Shown piece by piece: positions 1 to 10,499 of a stretch of 64,000 bases of DNA (positions are counted from its first letter, which is position 1; the number at the start of each line of letters is the position of its first letter). Both the position numbers and the translations under genes were made by a program. Origin of the DNA: Asterella californica (Eukaryota > Streptophyta > Marchantiopsida > Marchantiales > Aytoniaceae). Under the pieces are notes generated by a model. That model ran no database searches, was not told the origin of the DNA, and was given only the letters and a program-made list of their open reading frames with translations. The stretch lies in assembly GCA_036924285.1 (NCBI GenBank), contig JAYKYS010000005.1, positions 9,300,001 to 9,364,000 of the forward strand, in the 5' to 3' direction.

Positions 1-468
1 GCGAGTCAATTTCACTCAGAACTCCCAAACCGTCCGATGAAACTTCGTATCGTCTTCAATTTCCTAAAGAACTCAGCGTTCTGATCTCGATGGATCCAAG
101 GACAGCAAGTTTGGACTACGGAACAGCCCGAACGGTCCAACTCTCTTTCACAAGACTGAAGCCTCCCAAAAACCTCTGCTGCATCTCAATTTCTCCCAAA
201 ACACATCCCCTCGATCCTTCTCTTCATGAACCGTCTTAACCAACGTGTAGCCTGCACAGATCTGAACTCAATGACACCTTGCGTGCATGCATTAGACTTC
301 TAAATTCTCCAAACCGTCCACCGACAAGTCACAGAAACAAGCTAGTCCCTTAAGCTGCCTCCTTACGTCAGACGCTGTACGTACAAGAATTCACAGATAA
401 CGAGGAAGCAGACCCCTTGCGTCCTTAGTATAGCGCCTGGAGCAGCAAATACCCAGTCAGCAAGAGTA

Positions 469-905
469 AACTAGGGCCTAGCTTGATTTTCTCTTATTCC
501 GAGTCTCGTAACTTCTACATTAAGCGTCCAAATGAAATAGACGAAGTGCACGTGAAAAGCTGACAACAAGCTATACCCATCGATGTAATGAAAATGAAGA
601 TCCGAAGTTGTGCCAAAAGTCCGTAAGCTGAGGTTGTTTTCCTCATCTTTCGAGTCTCGTAACTTCTCCACTAGGCGTATGGAAAGCTGACAATGAGCTC
701 TACCCGTTGATGCGATGAAAGTGAAGATCCGAAATTGTGCCAAAAGCCCGTAAGCTAAGGTCTAGCTTGTTTTTCTCATCTTTCGAGTCTCGTAACTTCT
801 CCACTAGGTGTCCAAATGAAGTAGACAAAGTGCCTCAGGGAAGCTGGCAACGAGCTCTACCCTTCGATGTAATGAAAGTAAAGATCCGAAGTTGTACAAA
901 AAGTC
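469..905 (-). repeat. Three-copy tandem repeat in the element's 3' non-coding region
   Basis: Three imperfect units, about 469-633, 634-760 and 761-905, each contain the phrase 'cgagtctcgtaacttct' followed by 'gatccgaa' and 'gtaagct'. The related element near 33.4 kb has only one such unit (about 33349-33505), so the array expanded in this copy. Unit lengths differ (about 130-165 bp) because of indels. Confidence 0.7.
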
Positions 906-1049
906 TCATTTTCAGTCCCGTGAGTATCTTTGGAGCGATGATAAGTATCACAACCAGATTTTCTGACAGGAGTCGGTCCACAACACGACATCTATGCACC
1001 AAGAGATATGAACCAAGGAGTGGACCGGCACGCATCTCGTCTTGTCGTC

Positions 1050-4000
1050 CTACTTCCCATCGTAGTCAAGCTCATCTTCAAGCTCTTCTGCATAATCTTT
1101 ATCCTCAAACTGAAACTCTGTCAAGATATTTGCTAGATCGACCTCCTCATCTCTCTTTTTGAAAATCTTGACACATTTACCTGCCACTGGTACCTTCAAG
1201 CTCGTTCCGTCGAACTCTTGCAGGATGTAAGTTGCGTTATCATGAACCTTCTTCATCACATACGGACCAAACCATCGTCTGGAAAACTTCCGGAGTGCAT
1301 ATGTTGGTTGTCTAGACTATTGTCATAGACTAACACCCAATCACCCTCCTTGATTTTCTTAGGTCTCAAACGATGTCGCTATCAAATCTGACCTTGTTCT
1401 TCAACCGTGCTTCTCGTAGCCTATCCAAAGCAGCTTGGATATCCTCAGGTCTTCTCTCTAACTGCCTAATTCGAATAGCAAGAAGTTGTTCCCTAGTCAG
1501 ATTGTCTTCCCAAGGTAACACACTCCATGTCAAAACGTGTTCTTCAATCGACATGATAGGTTTTTGACCTGTGATGAGACCACTAGCATGTAATCTGTTA
1601 CCGAGTTGTGCTTCGTTCGATCTGTCCGTAACGCAAATGATAAGAGTCGAGGTCACTCACACACCCTTCCGTTGCAAGCCTTCACCGAAGCCTTCACAAT
1701 GAGCGGATGATCCCGTTGCTCTTGATATTCCTTTCGGGATTGTATGCAGTTGTCAATGACAATCTCACTCCACACCTTGCAAAGAATTCATCAGCCTCAT
1801 GTGCATCTAACTCTCCCGGATCTGCACTAATCTTTCCCACACATCCATATTGACGAACAACCTCTTCCAAGAGAAATCTACATACCCCTTCAGTTGTCTT
1901 TGTCCGAAGCGTCTTACCCTCGACTTGATTTGAATGATCTTCTTGAGCAAGTACCAAGTATCTCATCTCTCACAATCCAACCGGCATAGTCAACGGGTAA
2001 GTCGGATGTAATCCGTCTCGATGTCGGATGTTCGAATACATATGACATGTCAAACAAGACTCCATAAAAGATACAACATCTCTGTATATGTTTTTCCACC
2101 AATATTGCTCTTTCATCTTCGTAAAAGTGACCCAAATCCGTCGATGTCCCGTCCAAAGACTCTCATGAATGTCTTGAGCAACTTCTGCTGATTTTCCTTG
2201 TCGCAAATCACTCGTAGCGGTATCTCTCCTTTCTGCTTTGGTCGCTCTCAAAGAAACTCATCTTGCAACATGAAGTTGTAGGTCTTCCTTCGAACTCTCC
2301 GAAACTTCTCTTCCGTCCAACTTGTCTGCTTAACCATCGTACTAAGATATCTCCCGATGTCAAGCAAATCATCATCGTACGACCCTTCAACAAATAACTC
2401 ATCTTCCCTTCCTGTCTCTGCAATCGAATAGCACTTTGCACCCACGTCGTCGATGTCTTCAATCATCTCATTCTCCCCATCATATCGAGTTCGAGATGAC
2501 ATATCTGTCATCGGATTATCCTTCCCTGCGATATGTCTAAACTCTAGATTCAACGACTTGATATATGCGATCCACCGCAACATCGCAATATCAGGAGTCG
2601 TATAATTCATGATCATCCCTAGTAACTGCAAACAATCAGTTTCAACCACCACTATTGCTCCAATCAAATACTCTCTCTCAGTTTTCATGGTTGAAACAAT
2701 ACCTCATAGTTCTTCACTTGCAGGTATGCACGTTGTAGTGCACTTAACACCTTTGCTTCGAACCTAACCGCAAACTTGTCTCCATCCTCATCAGTCCTAT
2801 TGCCCATCCGATTGCAACCAGACTTGTATCTACAGTAAGAACCACCGGCTTGGCACCCTTGTAATCAATCCTTCTCAAAAATAGAGGAGATGTAGTAAGG
2901 ACTTCAGCTTCCGCACCGCATCAGTATGCTCTTCCTCCCATATGAACTTATGACCTTTGCGTAACAACCCATATAATAAATCTGCCACATGCGCATAATG
3001 AGGAATCCAAATGTCATAGAATACACAAGCACCCAAAAATCTTCTTATTTCTATCAACGAGTTGCAAATCTCCATCATCCTCCCAATCGCATCCACTTTG
3101 TTCGGGTCTAGCTTCTGACTAAACGATCCACACAAATGACCAACAATCAAAACTTCTCTAACCCCAAATATAGATTTCGCACATTACAGCGTGAAATGAA
3201 CTTCCTCAAGTCGAGATAAGATCTTTTCACAATCTGCGATGTGATCAATGACGTATCGCCGACACCCCCTCTGATCTAATCCTTCATCCTTCTCATCCTC
3301 CACACATCTTTTGATGAGGATGTCATCCAAGAACGACATCATATTTTCAAAGATGAAGTCCCTTAGAACTCTATTCATCCCGTTCATCACGTGTGTCACT
3401 GAGTTGGTAGCTCCATGTGGTAAGGTACACATCTAAACCAACCCCAAAGGTGTCCTCATTGTCGTGAAGCTTCTGCTCTCTTCCGCTAGTTGATCATATC
3501 TTGAGTAAAGATCTCTCATAGAGTAAATTACTCTCCTTGCAAACGCTTCAGCAAACTCATCCACAATCGGTCCCATCCCAGCATTTCTGATTGTTACTGC
3601 GTTTACCCGTTGCATGTCTTTGATGAACCTATTCTTCTTAAGTACTGTAAACCATCTGCTCGAATACGGTGCAAATGATGGCTCCAAGATCTTCATCCGC
3701 ATCTTCTCCTTTAGCAACTCCACCAGTTTAGACAAGTGAGCCCGCGGTACTGGAATTAGTTTCAAGTTCCATGGTACATGCGATACTGTGAAGATAACCA
3801 TCGGAGTAACAACATATGAGTCTACACATCCAATCTCATGTGGCTCAAAGGCAAATGCTTTCCCATGTCGTGAAAGCATCTCCTTGGAGCACATCCTCTC
3901 TTCTGGTAGAAGAGACCCATCAAATCCAATCTTCAACTCTTCAAGGGTCTTCTCCGTGAACTCATGTCCTATCATTGCAGATCTCTCAAACTCTTCTCTC

Positions 4001-4298
4001 TCGAAGCTCGATCCATCTGTTGGTTAGTGTCATCCAGCAAAGGACCAGCAATTGACTTTATCTTCTTATTCATTGTCTTGTACTTCGTCTCAACTAGAAC
4101 CTTCGGTGCACAGAATGATTTAATCATCGAACAGACCTCCCTTGAATGTATCTGCACAACTTTATCCATATCCTCCCATCCAATAGACATGATCTCTTGC
4201 AAAAGATCTTCCACCCCATCCTCTTCATAAACACCAAAAATCCATTCATCTCCTTCTAGCTCACCCAACTCTTTCAACATCAACTCAACATCACGCAA
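1050..4298 (-). pseudogene. Broken gypsy pol: RT, RNase H, integrase
   Basis: The pieces are consecutive and mostly share a frame. The stretch 4298-3972 resembles the gag/pro-RT linker. The stretch 3975-3433 is the first half of RT and ends at 'TPLGLV' followed by a TAG. It continues in the same frame at 3432 with 'CTLPHGATNS' and the catalytic box 'FLDDI'. The stretch 3150-2875 is the RT connection, and 2688-2248 is RNase H ('VETDCLQLL', 'GKDNPMTD'). A frameshift leads to the integrase zinc-binding region (2251-1970, 'CLTCHMY') and the core (1966-1694, 'SLTTAYNPE'). A further shifted piece (1259-1050) is the integrase C-terminus ('ATYILQEFDGT', 'GKCVKIFKKR'). At least two frameshifts and several stops make it non-functional. 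No chromodomain is visible. Confidence 0.85.
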
Positions 4299-4330
4299 AT
4301 GTTTTTGTTCTTTTCTTCTCAGCTCTTTTA

Positions 4331-7300
4331 CCTTCTTGTAAATAGCAATCTCACACTTTGAAAACCCAACAAACCCTGTACAAAAGACACTATCTCCTTA
4401 AAGCGAGAGTACCTTCTCATGCGCACCACCACAATCTCGCTCTATAGTGGTACTCAACGAAAATCCTTGAACTCTTCACTCACCTTTAGAAATGGTTTCT
4501 CTCTCAAACGATCTCGATTGCGCTCGTGATTGGACGGTATAGTCAAGAATTGTACGCTCTCTTCTCATCTTGACTTCAGATCCTAACATAAGCAGATCCG
4601 TTGTCTAGTGCCCTTGTCTCCATCCGGGTTGCTGTGATGAAAAGTTGATCAAGAATGATCGGGTATGATGTTGCTTCTTGAACAATCTTCCCTCATCTTC
4701 CCTTCTTCCTATCTTCTTCTAGTGAGCTTCCGAGACTTCTATTGAGCTTCCGTGAAGGTGAATGTCGTTGTAGTGCTGCAGGAAGACCGTTCTGTAGGCA
4801 GAAGCCTGGGAAGGCTACAAGGGGCATACACCATGTGATTGATCTAACCCGTTGGGAATTGGAAGAGCCATGTGTGACAGACGTCACTAGCTCGACTTCT
4901 ACGAAGCAGTAGCAGTCTTCTAGAGGTGTGAGAAGTCGAGTTGAACCGCCAGAAGCGAGAATTACTTCTGGAAGACTGTGTTGAGAAGATTGGAAGAAGT
5001 GACCTAGAAGCAAGACGAGTCTTCCCGAGCTTCCCTGTAAATAATTGTGTGATATTTTAGGTGGTAGTTGTTTGTTGAGGTCCAGAGCACCTTCTGAAGG
5101 ATCTGGAAGCCGTGTGGTTTTGTGAGAAGACAATATTTCTAGATAAAACCCGTGTGTTTGTGTGTTTGAACAGATCTTAGAACTTAGAGCAACGATACTT
5201 GTGCAAATCCTCTATGAGAACGATATCTTGTATACTAAATGGACAAAAGGAGAAATCCTGCGTCACTACATCTTCTCAGTGTGCACCTACTGCACTCTTC
5301 AGCACCAGAAATTACTGACCCATGCCAATCCGACGTCCGGCGACTTGCTGACCTCAAATTGACCTCAAAACTTATCACGGGAAATTTCAAAAGCGCTTCT
5401 GCACTACCTCACCACCAAGAATCCGACCAAGAATGGATCCAAATAGTACTAATTCACACAGCGATCAACCACACGATCAAAAGAACCACTCCACGCAAGC
5501 GCGTATTGTAAATACTAACGATCTTTCCACTATGAAGATACCACCGGCAGATATCCGCGACCTGAAAGTTCTCAATCAGACCTCACAATTTGAGTTCTTC
5601 GAGTGATAAACGATATGTACTCACTCCATCATGCCAACCGGCACTAAACAATCACTAAAGTCGAGCCAAATCCACTTTGTGCTCGTAGAGAATCCAGATT
5701 GCACTCACTAAGACTATCCATCATAGCTATGAGCTTGAAGGCTCAACTCGAAGAACTAAGGTCTCCAAGCCCTACCTGTGAAGTATACCCCTAGTGGGCT
5801 ATCCCAAGGACTCGTCCTAATGACACTAATGGTCTTACCATGGAGATTAGTCACTCTGCACTCGGTCAACCTAACTGGGGTGCCAAACTGAAGTGACGAG
5901 AGGTTGACGAACAACGGGAGAAGCATAATTCTGGTGACAATCCCGTGTCTTATAGACGAAGCCAGTGAGCAGGTGAATCACCTAAACGAGAAAGAAAAGG
6001 ATAGTGACAATGAGCATGTATCATGAGAAGCAGACTAAGTATAGAAATAGCTACCTGATTGATAAGTACATTAGCACTAAAATGACAAGGAGACCACTTG
6101 TCTCCGAACACGTTTGTACCTATAAGCTTTTTTGGCTTAGTCACGGAGAGAGCGAGGTGAATGTCTCTGACTCGACCCGGTTAATTAATCTCTCTCAGAA
6201 CCGTCCGGTTCCCGTTTTAAAAAAAAAAGTAACACAAGAGTGTCTACAATCTCCTCATGAAGGGTGATAGAAAGTGTGTACGCTCTCTTCTCTTTTCATG
6301 AAGATGGTCTAGATCGGATTCAAAGTAGCAAAAGAGAAATTGGATGACTTGGTGAAGAGTGCAAAGAAAACTAGTCATTCAATTTGTCAAGTACTTTATC
6401 AAATTACACCCTCACAACCTAGCAGTCTTGGCGCTCACTGTCTCCTATTGTCAGAGGAAAGATGGCATGTGCTTGACTTTCTACCAACACCAACTCATGA
6501 TCAAAAACACCTCTGAATCTTCTTGCACTTTCTTCGAGAAGAGGATGCAGAGGTGTTACAATCACTACGCACACAATAAAGTGGACTTAGTAAGTGACAA
6601 GTTAGAACTCATGACGCAGTCAATACAATATGGAGAAGACATGAAAAACCTGCTGCCAGTTATTTATTTCCAAAACCATACCCATCGGCTTCTCTTGTCT
6701 ACAATCAACTAGTTTTTTACGATGGAATGGCACCAAATGAAACCATGGATTAAAGATGTGGTGCATTATTAGGTGCATGTAGCACAAATATTGTGCTCTT
6801 GGAATATGACGACCGCATGGGTCATCATGTCTCCTAGATGATCCAAAACTAAATAACTTTGATAAGTAGCCCTAGAAGAAAGCTCTATCTATGAAGCATA
6901 TGTGGACTAAAAGGTATCAAGAGGAGGTTCATGACTCTTTTGACAAAGGCTAGACTACTAAGATTTTTCCAGTAAGCTCTGTTGCTCTTTAAACGGACAT
7001 TAATGAGTACCAAAAGTTTAATTCATTTAGACAAAAGAAAAAAAACAATGTATATGCAACATGGTGTACCAACTCAATGTCAATAATATTGATTGAGACA
7101 GCATATATCTAGTTTGCATAAAAGCGTGGTAGTGTTTAACTGAGGTTTTTACTAGTATATATATGGTGATCCATCGACTGGATCAATCCAGAGCAAAAGA
7201 AAAATCGTCAATCAAGCACATGTGTCGTCTAGATGGTTCAACTGGAAGAGACAGATGGTAAAATTAGAACTTCTTCTAGTCAAATTGGTCAGACCAGTAT

Positions 7301-7426
7301 GGCTATGGTCTCAAACGTTTACTCAAGAACATAATTCTTACCTGGCAAGACAACTAAACATAGGAGTTTAAGGCAACTATAGTTCATTCAAACATCAACC
7401 TAATCTCAACGATTTTTTGATCTTCA
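4331..7426. other. Repeat-like intergenic DNA without a recognisable gene
   Basis: No recognisable protein family was found on either strand. Open stretches at 4693-5133 (minus, 146 codons) and 6359-6712 (plus, 117 codons) show no motif I know and no splice-supported extension. Part of the interval (5660-5897) is shared with the LTR-like region near 57.2 kb, so at least some of it is old retroelement sequence. A run of A residues sits at about 6218-6227. Confidence 0.5.
5660..5897 (-). repeat. Copy of a ~238-bp block also present at 57152-57388
   Basis: The block keeps almost the same length and order as 57152-57388 on the same strand, sharing phrases such as 'gagcttgaaggctcaact', 'ctccaagccctacctg', 'acccctagtgggct' and 'gcactcggtcaaccta'. 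Most differences are C or G in the 57-kb copy and T or A here, which suggests decay of methylated cytosines. Its position beside the DNMT-bearing gypsy element at 57 kb suggests LTR sequence, with this copy a fragment from a related element. Confidence 0.7.
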
Positions 7427-7552
7427 TCTCACAAACATACATTTGTCTTAGAGTGACTAAACTATCCCTTAGAGCCGAAGTACACTACGACAGTTTGAGC
7501 CAAACCCCGAATAAGTTAGAGCTAAAAGGCACTGGTTGATGAGCTACAAAGC
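7427..7552. repeat. 126-bp direct repeat, copy 1
   Basis: The segment recurs at 8028-8153 in the same orientation, with the same length and only scattered substitutions. A perfectly shared core runs through 'gacagtttgagccaaacccc'. The two copies enclose about 475 bp that include a perfect palindrome. They could be a local duplication or short terminal repeats of an unrecognised element. No flanking target-site duplication is evident. Confidence 0.75.
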
Positions 7553-7800
7553 TAATAAGCAAAATCGAGATGACTTGCTTCCAGTAATGAGAGCATAAAG
7601 AACGGAAAGGCTGGGGCTCGGATCAAGAATACGAGCTAAGCTCACCCCCACATTGCATCACTAAAGACTTGCCCTATAATTTAGCGATTAAGAGATGTCA
7701 ATAGTCTACCAATCTGGCAGAAAAAACATAACCTTGGTATAACTTCCCAAATAAAAGAGAAGAAAAGGCACATTCTGATAAAACTTGAACCGCTAATCGG

Positions 7801-7828
7801 TAAAACTTGAACAGCTGTTCAAGTTTTA
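7801..7828. repeat. Perfect 28-bp palindrome
   Basis: Two 14-base halves, 'taaaacttgaacag' and its exact reverse complement, meet with no spacer. A third partial copy of the arm lies just upstream (about 7776-7789). The palindrome is inside the interval bounded by the two 126-bp direct repeats. Confidence 0.9.
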
Positions 7829-8027
7829 TCGGAACCTCTGAAAGCTGTCGGGGACATCGGCACATAATTACAATATCAGGTTTATCCGGAACTGTCGACA
7901 AATTCCAGGCCGAGGACAACACATTTCCAATGTCTTGAAATACTGACCAACATCAATCGTATCATCAAACACTAACACCAATCCCATCTTCAGATGAAAA
8001 AGGTGAGATACTCTCAACAGGAATTCG

Positions 8028-8153
8028 TCTCACAAACAGACATGTGTCTTAAGGTGACTGAACTATCGCTTAGAGACGAAGTACACTAGGACAGTTTGAG
8101 CCAAACCCCGAATAAGTTAGAGCTAAAAGCCCCTGGTTGATGAGCTACAAAGC
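8028..8153. repeat. 126-bp direct repeat, copy 2
   Basis: Second copy of the 7427-7552 repeat, same strand and length. The remainder of 8154-9253 shows no recognised gene. A hydrophobic open stretch on the minus strand (8894-9238) lies just downstream of the PrmC stop and is most likely 3'-flanking sequence. Confidence 0.75.
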
Positions 8154-9253
8154 ATCAGGTAGTTGCCAATGGTTGAAAAGAATGACCAAGGCAACGATGC
8201 TAAGCGGGTTTGTTAGGACAATCCGAACCTTTTGAATGGAAATTGGCTCGTAAGAAGCAATGATTCTGGTTCAAGTGAAGTTCTCGTCCGGTTCTTCCTT
8301 TGGTGAAGTTTGGTCCCTGGCCTCACACGGTCGCTAAGAATCTTACATTTCTTTATCAGGAAATATTGAGTCTCATGAAAATTCAGTGAATGTACTGATT
8401 TCACCTTTATGACTTCAGATCCCACTCGGAAGAAAAACTCTTGGGAACTCAACCAACCAGTTCTGAAATGGTGCAGAATACCATATCAAAACTCCATGCA
8501 GTAAGATCCAGAAAAGAGCTCGGGAGCATGATCATATGACAGTTGAGAGGAAAAGGTGGTCGGACGACTGACAGGTGAAATTGATTTTGCAGTTTTTAAG
8601 AAACGAGTCATGAGTCAAGCTGATGTATGATGTGCCATGGAGGCTGTTTATCTGAATTCCCAGTGTAAACCGTCAGGAGAAGGTCTCAAACACTAGTTAC
8701 AAGTTCCATCTGAAGCCCTCTAACGTTTTATGCTGTTTCGATGTAAGGATAACAGGGTATCTCTAGAGGTACCCTGTATCAATCTTCCGCATTTCGTACT
8801 AATTCTCGGAAAAAATGTGTCCTAATGCTAAATGTGTTAGCTTCAATTAACTTTGAAAACTATATGTGATATGGCACGTTTTGTCTCGTTGTTTCAAGCT
8901 GCAAATAGGTCATTCATTGCGATATTGTCGAACTCTGAACTCCAGTTCGAGAGAAGTTTATCATTTTCATTTTTGCTCAAGTTTGCGCATCTGTAGGAAA
9001 ACCAAGAACAGAAGCTAGACACGAGAACCGTAGAAAACCTGATTGAATCCTCGAAGCGCGAGACGAGAGTAGAAGCAGACAGCAGGAACACTAGGAGAAA
9101 ATTTCCAAGCACGAAAAAGACCCCGTAAATGACAGAAGAACCAAAGCAGTGAACGGTATACATGGTGACTAACAGAAGGAGGAGATAAGCCAAACCTTGG
9201 AGAAGGTACAGAACTGGCTTCGCACTCAGCGTTGACACATGAATGAAAAAGTG

Positions 9254-10499
9254 TTAACACCGCGTGGCAGTAACAAATCTCGTGATACTAGTGAAATCTT
9301 TCACACATTTCACACCGTGGAAACAAGATCCAGGCATTCTTGATCTTTCCAGGACTCTCATTCGACAAAGGTAATCTCGTATAGCTTCCGTCTGACTTCC
9401 ACCGTTGGTCTGCAGACAATATACCATCGCACACGAAGAGTTCAGCACAGACAGAAGCCTGCAACAGACAACCAAATCTGAATCTCTAACATCATATGCA
9501 ATTTGCTAACACCATCCAGCCAGGACGAGGGGTCTATGGTCGAAAGGCTACTGCATGCACTTCCTTATGAGTACACCATATGCACTTTCTTATGAGTACA
9601 CCATATGCAATTTTCTTGTCGTCAGTTACATGCCACTACCTGTCAAACTGAATCACAGGGATGAAACAAAGCTGAAGGTCAAACCCATTTGTTGTCATTT
9701 CTTGTTTTCATCACCCCTCCGAGAGACAGATTCACACAGCTGCAGTCAAGTTACGTTCTTGACACTTCTGAACAAGCATTGTAATGGAGCTTTATGGTAG
9801 TCTGCTAACATATACCTCCAAAGCCAGAAAGCCCCCTGGTCTCAAAGCTACGGCAGAACCATTACAAATTTTGCGTAAGTGATCTGCGTCGTCTGGTCCA
9901 TCATCGAGTGCTACTATTGGTTCGTGCTTTCCAACCTCCGCTTGCAAGCTTTCAAGATCCTCCGTCGGAATGTAAGGTGGATTACTGATCACTCCTGCTA
10001 GTTCACCTGCCTTATCCTCCAACGGTGAAAACCAGAAGCCTTGCAACACGTTTACCTTGTTCTAGAGTCACCAAACACCAAAGAACAGTGAGAAACTTTC
10101 TTAAGTTCTCATGGGTACTGTCTGCAAGAATCCAAGATGTCCTGATGTTTAGTGCATACACAGGTTTCGAACTCAAGGCCTTGTAGTTGACTAAGGTGAA
10201 AATAGCTTCCATCACGTCTTGCCTACGGCACTAGCTCTTACAGAGGCTTTACCCTTCCCTCACTTCCTAATTGCACTTTCAGTATTTTGCAACGGGTTTA
10301 TTGCGGCAACCTTCTCCATGTAAGTGCTTAACTTCTTGTAGATGATGGATGAGACTCTAGACTTGGACTCCAGAGACACTGACAAGAGTCATATCTCAAC
10401 CATATAATCGTGCGCTTCCGATACTGCTAGTAAACCTGAGGTTAAAAAGAAATGATACCTGAAGACCATATCTCCCCACATGAACCCCGTCTAATGAAA
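9254..10499 (-). CDS. prmC: Release-factor glutamine methyltransferase, PrmC/HemK type (3' exons)
   Basis: Enzymes of this family methylate the glutamine of the GGQ motif in class I peptide-chain release factors. Plant nuclear copies act in plastids or mitochondria. Three exons are supported: 10499-10459, 10061-9816 and 9409-9254, each with AG/GT borders and continuous frame. The middle exon carries the diagnostic NPPY substrate-binding motif ('SNPPYIP'), then 'LQAEVGKHEP' and 'LRPGGFLALE'. The last ends with the family-typical 'ITRFVTATR' before a TAA at 9256-9254. The first resolved exon encodes only 'SLDGVHVGRYGLQ', in the position where plant homologues have the N-Q-R-Y segment. The 5' exons, with the transit peptide, the 'PRPETE' region and the SAM motif I, were not found in 10.5-13.5 kb. 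The gene is therefore incomplete in this annotation and could be truncated. The intron 9410-9815 holds a short tandem duplication. Confidence 0.85.
9556..9605. repeat. 25-bp tandem duplication in the last PrmC intron
   Basis: The unit 'tgcacttccttatgagtaca' plus 'ccata' is repeated once with a single base change, at 9556-9580 and 9581-9605. A third start ('tgcaattttc') follows. Confidence 0.85.

Larger units (their letters stand above)
1..4330 (-). mobile_element. Degraded Ty3/gypsy LTR retrotransposon, 3' part
   Basis: Reading leftwards on the minus strand from about 4.3 kb come a gag/linker-like stretch, reverse transcriptase, RNase H, the integrase zinc-binding and core regions, an integrase C-terminal segment, and then about 1 kb of non-coding DNA that should hold the 3' untranslated region and the 3' LTR. 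The order is canonical for Ty3/gypsy. The first ~1 kb closely resembles 32.9-33.7 kb in the same orientation, so two members of one family are present. No LTR ends or target-site duplications could be fixed because the element is cut by the left edge. Several frameshifts and in-frame stops make it a fossil. Confidence 0.85.

Noticed and set aside
8894..9238. Membrane protein gene on the minus strand
   Set aside because: Hydrophobic residues come from a T-rich strand; no ATG with context, no family match, and it sits directly in the 3' flank of PrmC.
10251..10283. PrmC exon encoding 'QLGSEGR' followed by GTAAAG
   Set aside because: It resembles part of the SAM region, but it lies downstream of the exon encoding 'GRYGLQ', so it is in the wrong order, and it has no workable upstream frame.
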